Source of the DNA: Misgurnus anguillicaudatus
Taxonomy: Eukaryota; Chordata; Actinopteri; Cypriniformes; Cobitidae
Assembly (NCBI RefSeq): GCF_027580225.2
Contig: NC_073346.2
Location: 2,685,001 to 2,749,000, forward strand
Length of the DNA stretch: 64,000 nt
Direction: 5' to 3'
The notes beneath the pieces were generated by a model that searched no databases, was not told the DNA's origin, and saw only the letters and a list, made by a program, of their open reading frames with translations. Both the position numbers and the translations under genes were made by a program. Numbering within the stretch: position 1 is the first letter of the stretch; every line of letters begins with the position of its first letter. Positions 56,801 to 64,000 of this stretch are shown here, one piece after another.

Positions 56801-58392
56801 ATAATGTCTATTTTATATTTATGTTTGAGTATTGTTGGGTTTGAATATTGTTGTAATGTGTTTATGTTTTGTTTAATTTTAGTTCGCTTATTACGAAAGA
56901 TAGACTGTAATTTTAAACGCCATATAGGGCGTTGTAAAGGCCAATATGAAGGGAGAATTGTAATGGGTCAGACATTATTTTCGAGTTTAATTTAAGTTTT
57001 GTTTTCTACTTTAAAATGAATTTCGTTTCAGATAATTTGTCTCTTAATTTTAATCAATGTTTGGTTGATAAGTTTTGTGAATATAAATTAATAAAAACAA
57101 TAAACTCAACGTCATTAATATTTAATGCTCGTTTAGCTAGCGAAGGACGTGCACGGACCTCGCACACATTTAAAAATTAATGCAATAAGCATTTCTGTAG
57201 GCTAAAGCTATACTTCACCTCTTACTATGTTTGATTGAAGTTTGCATTTGCTGAAATTTAGTTCGTTTAGTACTGTTCACTTGAATGCTTTCTTTTTAAA
57301 TCATAAAGACCAGTCTCCGATCGGCGCACATGACATGGGACAAAAATAAATAAATAGCCTAAATTAAACGCACAAATACATAGTCTGCCCTAGTGTCATC
57401 CTACTGATTTACCACTTTGTAAAACCTATTCCAGGCAACCCTTTTCTGACCTTTTATTTCCTTTGTTTTTAATTCTCATTTTTTTGAGTTTGCCACGTAC
57501 CTCCTTCGCCGGCGTTGATAAGAGCTGTGTCAAAATGCGTCCTCATTTCTCTGCGCTGTTAATGATAGAACGAATGGATCCTTAACATGCCGAGGCTATC
57601 CCAAACAATTAAAACCTTTATTAAATAAAAGTGTATTTAGAAAACTTTTTCTTGTCACTGTTTTAGTATTATAAGTTATGTTTTGTGTTAATATTATTCG
57701 GTTTATGTTGCGTATATTTCTAAGGTTGATTATTTGATATACTGTTGTTGAATAGTTTAATCTACATCAATGTGTCATATTTTCTAAAATAAATTCATAT
57801 TTTTCTGATTACATATTTATTTTAATAAGTCAGAAATGTCTCCGCTGTTTTTTGCTGACAGGCGCAATGGGCGCTACTGGGGGCGCGTGCAACAGGTGAC
57901 CCAAATTATGGGTCCTCTGAAGGCTAGACCGTCTCATTTCAGTTCTCTTCGCGAACTTCTTAGCCTGCCACCTTGATAGACATAATGCTCACCTTTAAGG
58001 TCGTATGCTTTGAAGAACAAAGCTAATAACAAGCAGTCGATCCGCCACCCGCCCGAATTTAATTAAAATATTATTTTTCGTCACGTCATCCGCCCGATCC
58101 GCGGTTTATCCGCGGAGTCCGCGGCTGTAACCGCCAACCGCGCATCTCTAGTGTGTGTATAACTGGTGATTTTGATTATTGGGGGATTTTGATTGTGAGG
58201 GTTACCTTGCCCCATTTCCCCTAGGCATCTGCCTGTACAATATATTAGTTACTTCTCCATTCAATAACGTATTACCATATCTACTATGTCTGCCATTGTG
58301 ACTATAAAGATGGCTGCCATGGCCCAAGTGTTGCGTGCCCAGCGCGTGTGATCAATCCATGTGGAGAATGACACCAGTCTCTTTGGAAATAC
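44694..58392 (-). CDS. adcy3: Adenylyl cyclase type 3, C-terminal 441 residues (5' part outside window)
   Basis: Exons in coding order: 58392-58276, 56029-55761, 52259-52178, 51209-51051, 50970-50824, 48323-48207, 48117-47991, 47893-47769, 44876-44694. All phases match and the frame ends in TGA. The product makes cAMP from ATP at the plasma or ciliary membrane, downstream of Gs/Golf receptors. Visible parts: [15 protein letters not shown], the second set of membrane segments, [20 protein letters not shown] linker, then the C2 cyclase domain. C2 substrate residues appear intact: Lys in [13 protein letters not shown], Asp in HFDIWGNT, Asn and Arg in NTVNVASRM, and Lys in [12 protein letters not shown]. 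The C-terminus LPHQVVDSS is ADCY3-specific. Compared with the human protein as I remember it, the extracellular loop before YLVPSKY is about 22 residues shorter. The N-terminal half (M1, C1) lies beyond 64 kb. Confidence 0.95.
45078..45935. mobile_element. TIR GGGTGATTCTCACGAAA element, copy 2, 4-bp TSD GGGT
   Basis: Nearly identical to 17517-18434 but lacking ~55 bp near the left end. GGGT lies at 45074-45077 and 45936-45939. Found in the last adcy3 intron. Confidence 0.85.
46138..46383. mobile_element. MITE with TIR TTTAAAGGCGGAGTCCA
   Basis: Ends TTTAAAGGCGGAGTCCATGA and ATCGTGGACTCCGCCTTTAA. Body shared with 20226-20880. Last adcy3 intron. Confidence 0.82.
47040..47697. mobile_element. 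TTAA/CTCTTTCC family copy
   Basis: Starts TTAACTCTTTCTCCACCAGC and ends GATAACTCCTCAATAGTAGG then GAGTTAA. Internal blocks AATGCCTTCCAGAAAAAT and AACAGACCCTT match 2387-2650 and 53250-53615. Confidence 0.72.
47769..47893 (-). CDS. adcy3: adcy3 exon (C2 catalytic Asn/Arg)
   Basis: [20 protein letters not shown], then [20 protein letters not shown]. The substrate-binding Asp, Asn and Arg are all present. The codon after Gly is Leu where human, from memory, has Met. Acceptor ctaaag, donor gtgaag. Confidence 0.95.
47991..48117 (-). CDS. adcy3: adcy3 exon (C2 core 3)
   Basis: [20 protein letters not shown]...[14 protein letters not shown]. Acceptor caatag, donor gttagt (phase 1). Confidence 0.94.
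48207..48323 (-). CDS. adcy3: adcy3 exon (C2 core 2)
   Basis: 39 codons: [20 protein letters not shown], then [11 protein letters not shown]. Contains the adenine-recognising Lys region. Acceptor ccctag, donor gtaaaa. Confidence 0.95.
48324..50823. other. adcy3 intron with several repeat pieces
   Basis: Holds an AAGTACTTTTT-type element (~48690-48880), the TIR element at 49087-49525, and from ~49720 the left end of a TAGGGCTGTCAATAGATTAA element rich in GATTAATCGC, whose right end I could not find. Confidence 0.5.
49087..49525. mobile_element. MITE with TIR CCTTGTTCACACTGTCAG
   Basis: Left ACCTTGTTCACACTGTCAG and right CTGACAGTGTGAACAAGGT are near-perfect inverted repeats. CTAATA flanks both sides. 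Confidence 0.82.
50824..50970 (-). CDS. adcy3: adcy3 exon (C2 core 1)
   Basis: 49 codons: [42 protein letters not shown]. Acceptor ttgcag, donor gtaaga. Confidence 0.96.
51051..51209 (-). CDS. adcy3: adcy3 exon (C2 linker)
   Basis: 53 codons: [15 protein letters not shown]...[19 protein letters not shown]. Acceptor gctcag, donor gtgaga. Confidence 0.97.
51563..51943. mobile_element. hAT-like element with ends AGGTGGACAGTACTT / ACTGCCCACCT
   Basis: Mirrored ends and internal repeats of AAGTAAAAGTACTTTTA. A related fragment lies at ~48690-48880. Common in teleosts. Confidence 0.7.
52136..52171. repeat. (GA)n/(GAAA)n microsatellite beside an adcy3 splice donor
   Basis: On the coding strand this is a CT-rich tract starting at intron position 7. 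Confidence 0.9.
52178..52259 (-). CDS. adcy3: adcy3 exon ([14 protein letters not shown]...)
   Basis: 82 nt encoding the last membrane helix, ending YYFSRH. Acceptor cccacag, donor gtaaga. A (CT)n tract starts 7 nt after the exon on the coding strand. Confidence 0.94.
52466..55656. mobile_element. TIR TTAAAGGGGTCCTATAATGC element with nested insertions
   Basis: Left TTAAAGGGGTCCTATAATGC and right GCATAACGGGGCCCCTTTAA are inverted. It fills almost the whole adcy3 intron between 52259 and 55761. Guests include the CTCTTTCC-family piece at ~53250-53615 and the hAT-like element at 53916-55106. Confidence 0.7.
53916..55106. mobile_element. hAT-like element with ends CAGGGCTCAAAATT / AATTTCGAGCCCTG
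   Basis: Mirrored ends. Left subterminal GTAGCACTGGTGCTCC / GGAGCACCAGC hairpin and right GGTCGCA...TGCGACC repeats. Flanked by AAATA. No transposase domain recognised. Confidence 0.78.
55761..56029 (-). CDS. adcy3: adcy3 exon (membrane segments)
   Basis: Encodes [40 protein letters not shown] and [10 protein letters not shown]. Acceptor ttgtag, donor gtgggt (phase 2). The extracellular loop has NDAT instead of the NAT sequon recalled from human. Confidence 0.94.
56251..58150. mobile_element. hAT-like element TAGAGATGCGCGGATG, TSD GTGTGTGT
   Basis: Ends TAGAGATGCGCGGATGGG and CCAACCGCGCATCTCTA. GTGTGTGT lies at 56243-56250 and 58151-58158, but the site is a GT run so the TSD is weaker proof. 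CCGCCCGCCATCCGC and its complement flank the interior. About 56850-57310 is an inverted copy of 10660-11290. Confidence 0.8.
58276..58392 (-). CDS. adcy3: adcy3 exon ([12 protein letters not shown]...)
   Basis: 39 codons, phase 0 both sides; acceptor ccatag, donor gtaata. Enters the first helix of the second membrane bundle ([19 protein letters not shown]). Confidence 0.93.
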
Positions 58393-59094
58393 CTATGGAA
58401 ACAAGAGGCAAAGCCACATACAATTTAAAATCTAAAATTCGAGAATTTTTTCTCTAAAAGTGACACTTTGTAGTTTTTCAACCTTCATCATACATTTTCA
58501 AGACCCTTGTGATGGTACATCAACTTAAAATAGTTTGAATGACATTTCTACCGTAGCCTGATGGGGTCTGTATTGCTTTTACTTGTACTTTAAAACTTGG
58601 GGTTTCAGGTAGTAACCCGAGCAAAAAAAGAACTACAGAAATCTGCTTTACGGCATACATCACTTCCTCCACTTCCGCAAATTCAGACGTGAGACCGCAA
58701 CTATTTATTTTACTGATGTTTTTGTCATGGCCGAAGCAGCAACTAAGAAAAAGAAACCTAAGGTTTTGTCGGAGGACAAGGATCAATTATATTGGGCCAG
58801 CGTTTGCTCGCTGGCGTGAACTAAAGAAGGAGGAGGGGTTTCAGACCGATGCTGACTTGGCCGTCATGCTTTTGTACTAGTAGTAAGTAAGTAATGTTAT
58901 ATTGCTTGCATAAGTCCTGTCTGGCACCCGAACACAATTTTTTCACGTGAAAAACTACTTGGAGAGTTTAGAGAGAAACTTATATCACATGACATTGTGG
59001 CGCCGTGGTAGCGTCATGGACCTATAACACGGGCGATTCAGCTTTGATTCCCCTTTAAGGCATTTTTTATATAAACTTTAACCAAGCAACCACC
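58393..59094. other. adcy3 intron, nothing firm
   Basis: Reading frames around 58520-58880 show no recognisable domain. Possible diverged repeat arm; no clean ends. Confidence 0.35.
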
Positions 59095-59102
59095 GTTACA
59101 AC

Positions 59103-59582
59103 CATAGATATGTATAAAGGCTAGATGGCTTAACGGCGCTGGGAGCCAATGGGACCCGACGACGTCACACGGCGGCCATCTTAGGACAGGACCGCTCGTC
59201 CAGTTATAACATTAAAGTCTATTGTGCATGTAGTGCTGAAATAACTATATTTTGCTCAATTTTCAACCGATTTTCAAACGGCTTGGTGTGTCATAAACGT
59301 CAGGGATGCGGCTATTTAACTGCATACTTGTGAAAAATTATACAGCACATTATTATATTCAGCACAAATCATAGCCACGTTAATAAGGTTTGTAATACAC
59401 CAAACCGTTTGTAAATCCGTCAAGAATTCAGCAAGTTACGAGCATTTTAGTTGGCGTATGTCACTCACCTTCCGTCCACAGCAGCAGGGAGCAGCACTAT
59501 GGCAGCACTGACCTAAGATGGCCGCCAAGTGATGACACAGCTGACTCCGCCTTGAGCCATCTAGCCTTTATACATATCTATG
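59103..59582. mobile_element. MITE 'CATAGATATG' copy B, 8-bp TSD GTTACAAC
   Basis: Same long TIR and inner GCGGCCATCTTAGGACAG / CCTAAGATGGCCGCC pair as 5486-5964. Perfect GTTACAAC at 59095-59102 and 59583-59590, which defines the ends and suggests a hAT-type transposase. Confidence 0.9.
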
Positions 59583-59764
59583 GTTACAACTGCCTTGTTA
59601 ACGTGAGCTACGCAATCTTTTGGCGTTTGAAATAAAATAAAACCCATGAAATTAAATTCATATGACATGCTGAAAAGCACACTTTGTGACCTAAAGAGTT
59701 GTCTAGACGTGAAAAATACATGTCTAGCACCCCCTAGTGACCAAAATGTTCTGTGGTGTGCCTT

Positions 59765-59955
59765 TAAAGGGCCAATATTATGCCCATTTTTACAAGATGT
59801 AATATAAGTCTCAGGCGTGCCTAAAATGTATCTTTGAAGTTTCAGCTCAAAATATCCCACAGATCATTTATAATAACATGTCCAACATTTGGGTGGGAGC
59901 AAAAAAGCGCTGTTTTCATGTGTGTACCTTTAAATGCAAATGAGCTACTGCTTTC
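59765..59955. repeat. Dispersed repeat, copy 2
   Basis: Matches 29282-29462 over several ordered blocks (see that entry). Confidence 0.75.
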
Positions 59956-61121
59956 AGTTAAAAATAAATCTAATTTCTGTGAATACAATCTAAGACAATA
60001 GTTTCTTTAGCCGCATTAGCGCTCCAACATGCTAACAAACGCATTTAGAAAAGCGTTAACTAAATGTAACTCTCCACCCTTTCCTCCACTCTTTTACCCC
60101 ACATCGAACTATAGATGTATATGTAAATAGATACACATTTGTACACAAAACATTCGGCAGTTTCAGACACATACTGTACTGCTAAGTGCGGTTTCACACA
60201 ATGCATACACGAGCTGCGTGTTCGCAGCATGTATTTGTTTAGCGCTCATGTTAACAGGTTAGAGCATTCACACCGCACGTGTGAGCAGTGGACATACAGT
60301 GTTTGTGGAAACAATTGATTGAATTCCCAGCACTGCCAACGTGATTCTTAATGCGCAATGACACTACGAAATCAATACATTCTCCAATACGTCATGTTAA
60401 ATGATCTGTTCTGTATTTAGTCCATGTGTGTGTGTGCGTGTGTGTGTGCGTGTGTGACAGTTTGCCCTTCCTGAATCTCATTATCTCTATCTATGCGTGT
60501 GTGTGAATCAATACTGATAGTACAGTAACTTTATTAATCAATCTGAAATGCGATGACTTACCTAATGAGATAGATTTAAATGTGCTAGTTTATATAATCA
60601 TGTTTCGCTTGTTATATAGACAAATTACATAGGAAGTCCACAGCGTTGCATTAGATTGAGATTTCAGTGCGAACCCCACTGCCTGATGTAGAGCATTATC
60701 ATGGGATGTTCAGGGAACCTTTATAGGCGTAGTATCATTAAAATTGGTGAGATTACTTTTCTGCATTATCAACATGAAGAAATATACTGATGTAGTGAAT
60801 CATGTGTTCATTATGCAACACTCTCACTTAAGTGTTCCCAGTGTTGGAAAGTAGTTAACTACAAGTAGCGATGCTACTAACTTTTTAACTAGTAACTACT
60901 ACATTTTTCTGTAGCTTGATGGTAGTTCAGTTACTTTTAAGACAGTGTAGCTTTAACAGTAGTTAACTACTTTTTTTCAGCAAGTAGTGCGACCAGATGG
61001 TACATTATGTTGTGCCTCTGCAATGCCTTTTAGCAGTGCACTGAGCGCAGCAGCGTCTACTTCAGCATTGTCTTCAAAACATGTTTCATGCTCTCTATTT
61101 TTTGTGACTGTCAGTTTGAGA
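59956..61121. other. adcy3 intron; (TG)-rich tract and a hAT-like end
   Basis: A GTGTGTGTGCGTG tract lies at ~60425-60460. CAGTGTTGGAAAGTAGTTAA from ~60839, followed by AACTAGTAACTACTAC, is a typical teleost hAT-like terminus; no partner end was found. Confidence 0.5.
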
Positions 61122-61675
61122 TACAGTGAGGAAAATAAGTATTTGAACACCCTGCTATTTTGCAAGTTCTCCCACTTAGAAATCATGGAGGGGTATGAAA
61201 TCTTGTTATCGTAGCTGCTTGTCCACTGTGAGACATAATCTAAAAAAAAATCACAATGTATGATTTTTTTTTACTATTTATTTGTATGATACAGCTGCAA
61301 ATAAGTATTTGAAAACCTGTCTGTCAGCTAGAATTCTGACTCTCAAAGACCTGTTAGTCTGCCTTTAAAATGTCCACCTCCACTCCATTTATTATCCTCA
61401 ATTAGATGCACCTGTTTGAGGTCATTAGCTGCATAAAGACACCTGCCCACCCCATACAATTAGTAAGAATCCACTAACATCTACTAACATGGCCAAGCTG
61501 TCCAAAGACACTAGAGACAAAATTGTACACCTCCACAAGACTGGAAAGAGCTACAGGGAAATTGCCAAGCAGCTTGGTGAAAGAAAGGTCCACTGTTGGA
61601 GCCAGGGCCGCCTTAACCTAATGTGAGGCCCTGGGGTTGAGAGGTTTTGTAGGCCCCCCATACCCTCGATTTATA

Positions 61676-61774
61676 GGCTGAATCCCAAACCGCCTACTTC
61701 CATACTATATAGTATGTAAAAAGCGCTACTTTGCATACTATATAGTATGGAAGTAGGTGGTTTGGGATTCAGCC
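61676..61774. mobile_element. 99-bp near-perfect palindromic MITE, 3-bp TSD ATA
   Basis: GGCTGAATCCCAAACC(G/A)CC...CCATACTATATAGTATG is mirrored around a ~17-bp centre. ATA on both sides (61673-61675, 61775-61777). Confidence 0.85.
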
Positions 61775-61787
61775 ATAGTCTCTTTTT

Positions 61788-62166
61788 TTAAAGATGCAGT
61801 GTGTAAATTTTAGTGGCATCTAGTGGTGAGGTTGCAAATTACAACCAACGGCTCAGTCCACTGCTCACCTCTCGTTTTTGAAACATATAGAGAAGCTACG
61901 GTAGCCGCCACCGGACAACCATGTGTCATCAATGGAGACAACTTTGTAAAAAAGTTTGGGCTTCTGTAGAAACATAGCGGCACAAAATGGCAACTTTCAT
62001 GTAAGGGGATCCTCGTGTATGTAGATAAAAACGTCTCATTCTAAGGTAATAAATACATAACTGGTCATTATGAAAGGTCTTTATACACCCCTGATAATAT
62101 AGTTTTGTATATTATTTTGCATTTCTGTCAAGAAATCCTTCTAAAAATTACACATTGCACCTTTAA
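61788..62166. mobile_element. MITE with TIR TTTAAAGATGCAGTGTGTAA
   Basis: Left TTTAAAGATGCAGTGTGTAA and right AAATTACACATTGCACCTTTAA are inverted. Nested inside the 61603-63386 element. Confidence 0.82.
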
Positions 62167-63007
62167 GTGAAATATCTAGGTAATCTACAACACAAAATGC
62201 ATTAGTTTCTTTCGAGACATACAACAGGGAGTTTTCCTTCTTTGACCCAGAAAACACCATAATATCATTATTAACATATCACTGAGCCCACTTAAACATA
62301 TCAAGACACTTTATTTAACAACCACACACAGCAACTTGTGGTGATAATAAAGCCAAAATGTTATAAGCTTTATATTATTTTTGGAATATACAAATTTGCA
62401 GAAAATTCATTGCCACTCACTAACCAAATACTCAGCACAGTTTTAAAAATATAAGACGTTAAAGTGAAAATGCATTCATGATAACAAAAGATAAGTCTTT
62501 ATAGACAAAATCTTATTTTTTAATCAGTTATTTATTTTGTAGGATATTGAAGATATAGCCTGCATTGTATTTAGTATTTATGCATACATAAGCATGTAAA
62601 ACGAACAAGCATGAATATGCACAAGACAGACAGGGAACATACCTGTATATAAGATCTTTAGATAAGGAGATTTTAAATATGAATGGTGCTATCAGGGGAT
62701 GATCATTTGAGATCGTCTTTTCGCTCTTTACTTTCTAAGACTTGCACCTTTACCGTTGCGTCTCTTTCTCGTCTTTCTAAACCAACAGATGTGTGTACTG
62801 TGAGCTAACGTCGCGTCAAACTACATCGCTCCAGCTGCGCACGCGTCACTGATATAAACGCGAGTAAACTTAAACTTTATAACAACTAACAGCATTATGT
62901 GCGGGAACTCCTTTCTTTATTTGTCGGAACAGTTTCTTACGCACGGTTGGAAAGACTTCTGCATGCCAGAGACTCAGCTGCATGAGCACAGAGAGAGCGA
63001 GCACGCG

Positions 63008-63009
<2 letters not shown>

Positions 63010-63086
<77 letters not shown>
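63010..63086. repeat. (GA)n microsatellite
   Basis: About 38 GA units inside the hAT-like element. The Arg/Glu frames through it are artefacts. Confidence 0.97.
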
Positions 63087-63091
<5 letters not shown>

Positions 63092-64000
63092 ACCTCACTG
63101 GAATTCAGAAATTACTCTTTCATTTGTTGGTGGATTATTTCCCGTTTCTCTGTCACACACAGTCTAATATGCAGGAATGCAAGTTGACAACGCGCAGTTA
63201 ATTACATTACGCGGTAAGTTACTAGGACCAATCAGCAGACATGTAACGTGCAATTAGAGTGATTGACAGAAAACCTGACAAGTTACAAAACAAAATTAAA
63301 TTTTCAGCTCATCATATGGGAGGCCCCTGAACTTTGGAGGCCCCTGGGCTTCAGCCCAGGTAAGCCCGTGCATTAAGGCGGCCTTGGTTGGAGCAATCAT
63401 TAGAAAATGGAAGAAGCTAAACATGACTGTCAATCTCTCTCGGACTGGGGCTCCATGCAAGATCTCACCTTTTGGGGTCTCAATGATCCTAAGAAAGGTG
63501 AGAAATCATCCCAGAACTACACGGGAGGAGCTGGTCAATGAACTGAAAAGAGCTGGGAACACCGTTACCAAGGTTACTGTTGGTAATACACCAAGACGTC
63601 ATGGTTTGAAATCATGCATGGCACGGAAGGTTCCCCTGCTTAAACCAGCACATGTCCAGGCCCGTCTTAAGTTTGCCAATGACCATTTGGATGGTTAGAG
63701 CATTGAAGATGGGTCGAGGCTGGGTCTTCTAACATGACAATGACCCGAACCACACAGCCAGGACAACCAAGGAGTGGCTCTGTAAGAAGCATATCAAGGT
63801 TCTGCCGTTGGCCTAGCCAGTCTCCAGACCTAAACCCAATAGAGAATCTTTGGAGGGAGCTCAAACTCCGTGTTTCTCAGCGACAGGCCAGAAATCTGAC
63901 TGATCTAGAGAAGGTCTGTGTGGAGGAGTGGGCCAAAATCCCTCCTGCAGTGTGTGCAAACCTGGTGAAAAACTACAGGAAACTTTGACCTCTGTAAATG

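Larger units (their letters stand above)
61603..63386. mobile_element. hAT-like non-autonomous element, 8-bp TSD GTTGGAGC
   Basis: Ends CAGGGCCGCCTTAA and TTAAGGCGGCCTTG. Perfect GTTGGAGC at 61595-61602 and 63387-63394. Mirrored GAGGCCCTGGGG / GGCCCCTGGGCTTCAGCCC pieces lie inside the ends. No transposase visible. Hosts a 99-bp palindrome, a MITE and a GA microsatellite. Confidence 0.93.
61489..63988 (+). pseudogene. Tc1 transposase, interrupted and deleted
   Basis: N-terminal helix-turn-helix residues (61489-61602) resemble the usual Tc1 start. After the hAT insertion come [39 protein letters not shown] and [15 protein letters not shown]. The block carrying the first catalytic Asp is then deleted. 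The second-Asp region (HDNDP) survives out of frame with stops around 63700-63760, followed by [15 protein letters not shown] with the terminal Glu and [11 protein letters not shown]. Several breaks make it non-functional. Confidence 0.9.
61124..64000 (+). mobile_element. Tc1-like transposon (right end outside window), interrupted by hAT
   Basis: The left TIR CAGTGAGGAAAATAAGTATT follows TA (61122-61123), and a repeat of AAATAAGTATTTGAA lies at ~61298. A transposase frame starts at ATG 61489 (MAKLSKDTRDKIVHLHKTGK). It is cut at 61602 by the hAT insertion and resumes at 63387. Confidence 0.9.

Noticed and set aside
62897..63187. Arg-Glu repeat frames
   Set aside because: Translation of the (GA)n microsatellite inside a hAT-like element.

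Overview
This is vertebrate nuclear DNA: split genes with GT-AG introns, a CpG-rich promoter, long introns and dense dispersed repeats. The protein sequences, Tc1/hAT/MITE families, tRNA-derived SINEs and long CA/GA microsatellites point to a teleost, most likely a cyprinid (zebrafish/carp group). The species cannot be fixed from the sequence alone.

Three protein-coding genes are present. (1) Bases 1-~3855, plus strand: a complete cornichon homolog 4 gene (cnih4), 5 exons, 139 aa. (2) ~6990-~41600, minus strand: a complete wdr26 gene with 14 coding exons joining to 584 aa, encoding a LisH/CTLH/WD40 subunit of the CTLH (GID-like) ubiquitin ligase. Its CpG-rich promoter lies near 41.0-41.6 kb. 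It is tail-to-tail with cnih4. (3) ~42.4 kb to beyond the right edge, minus strand: the 3' half of adenylyl cyclase 3 (adcy3). Nine exons encode the last 441 residues (second membrane bundle and C2 catalytic domain). The N-terminal half lies outside the window.

All exon boundaries were read from the sequence and their phases add up to continuous frames. One wdr26 junction (intron 2) appears to use a GC donor. The wdr26 first exon is open in frame far upstream of its first ATG.

Most of the rest is mobile DNA, and much of it is nested. Examples are a three-level stack at 5.1-6.5 kb; a CACTGACAC minisatellite at 30.4-40.8 kb split by at least seven nested DNA transposons; and a Tc1 element at 61.1-64 kb interrupted by a hAT element that itself carries smaller insertions. 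Many insertions keep diagnostic target-site duplications (8 bp for hAT-like, TA for Tc1-like, TTAA, 9 bp, and an unexplained 4 bp class).

I found no prokaryote-style defence or biosynthetic system. The points most worth following are the possible non-AUG extension of WDR26, the paired full CRE sites at its promoter beside an adenylyl cyclase gene, the 4-bp-TSD transposon family, and a MITE carrying paired YY1-like motifs.
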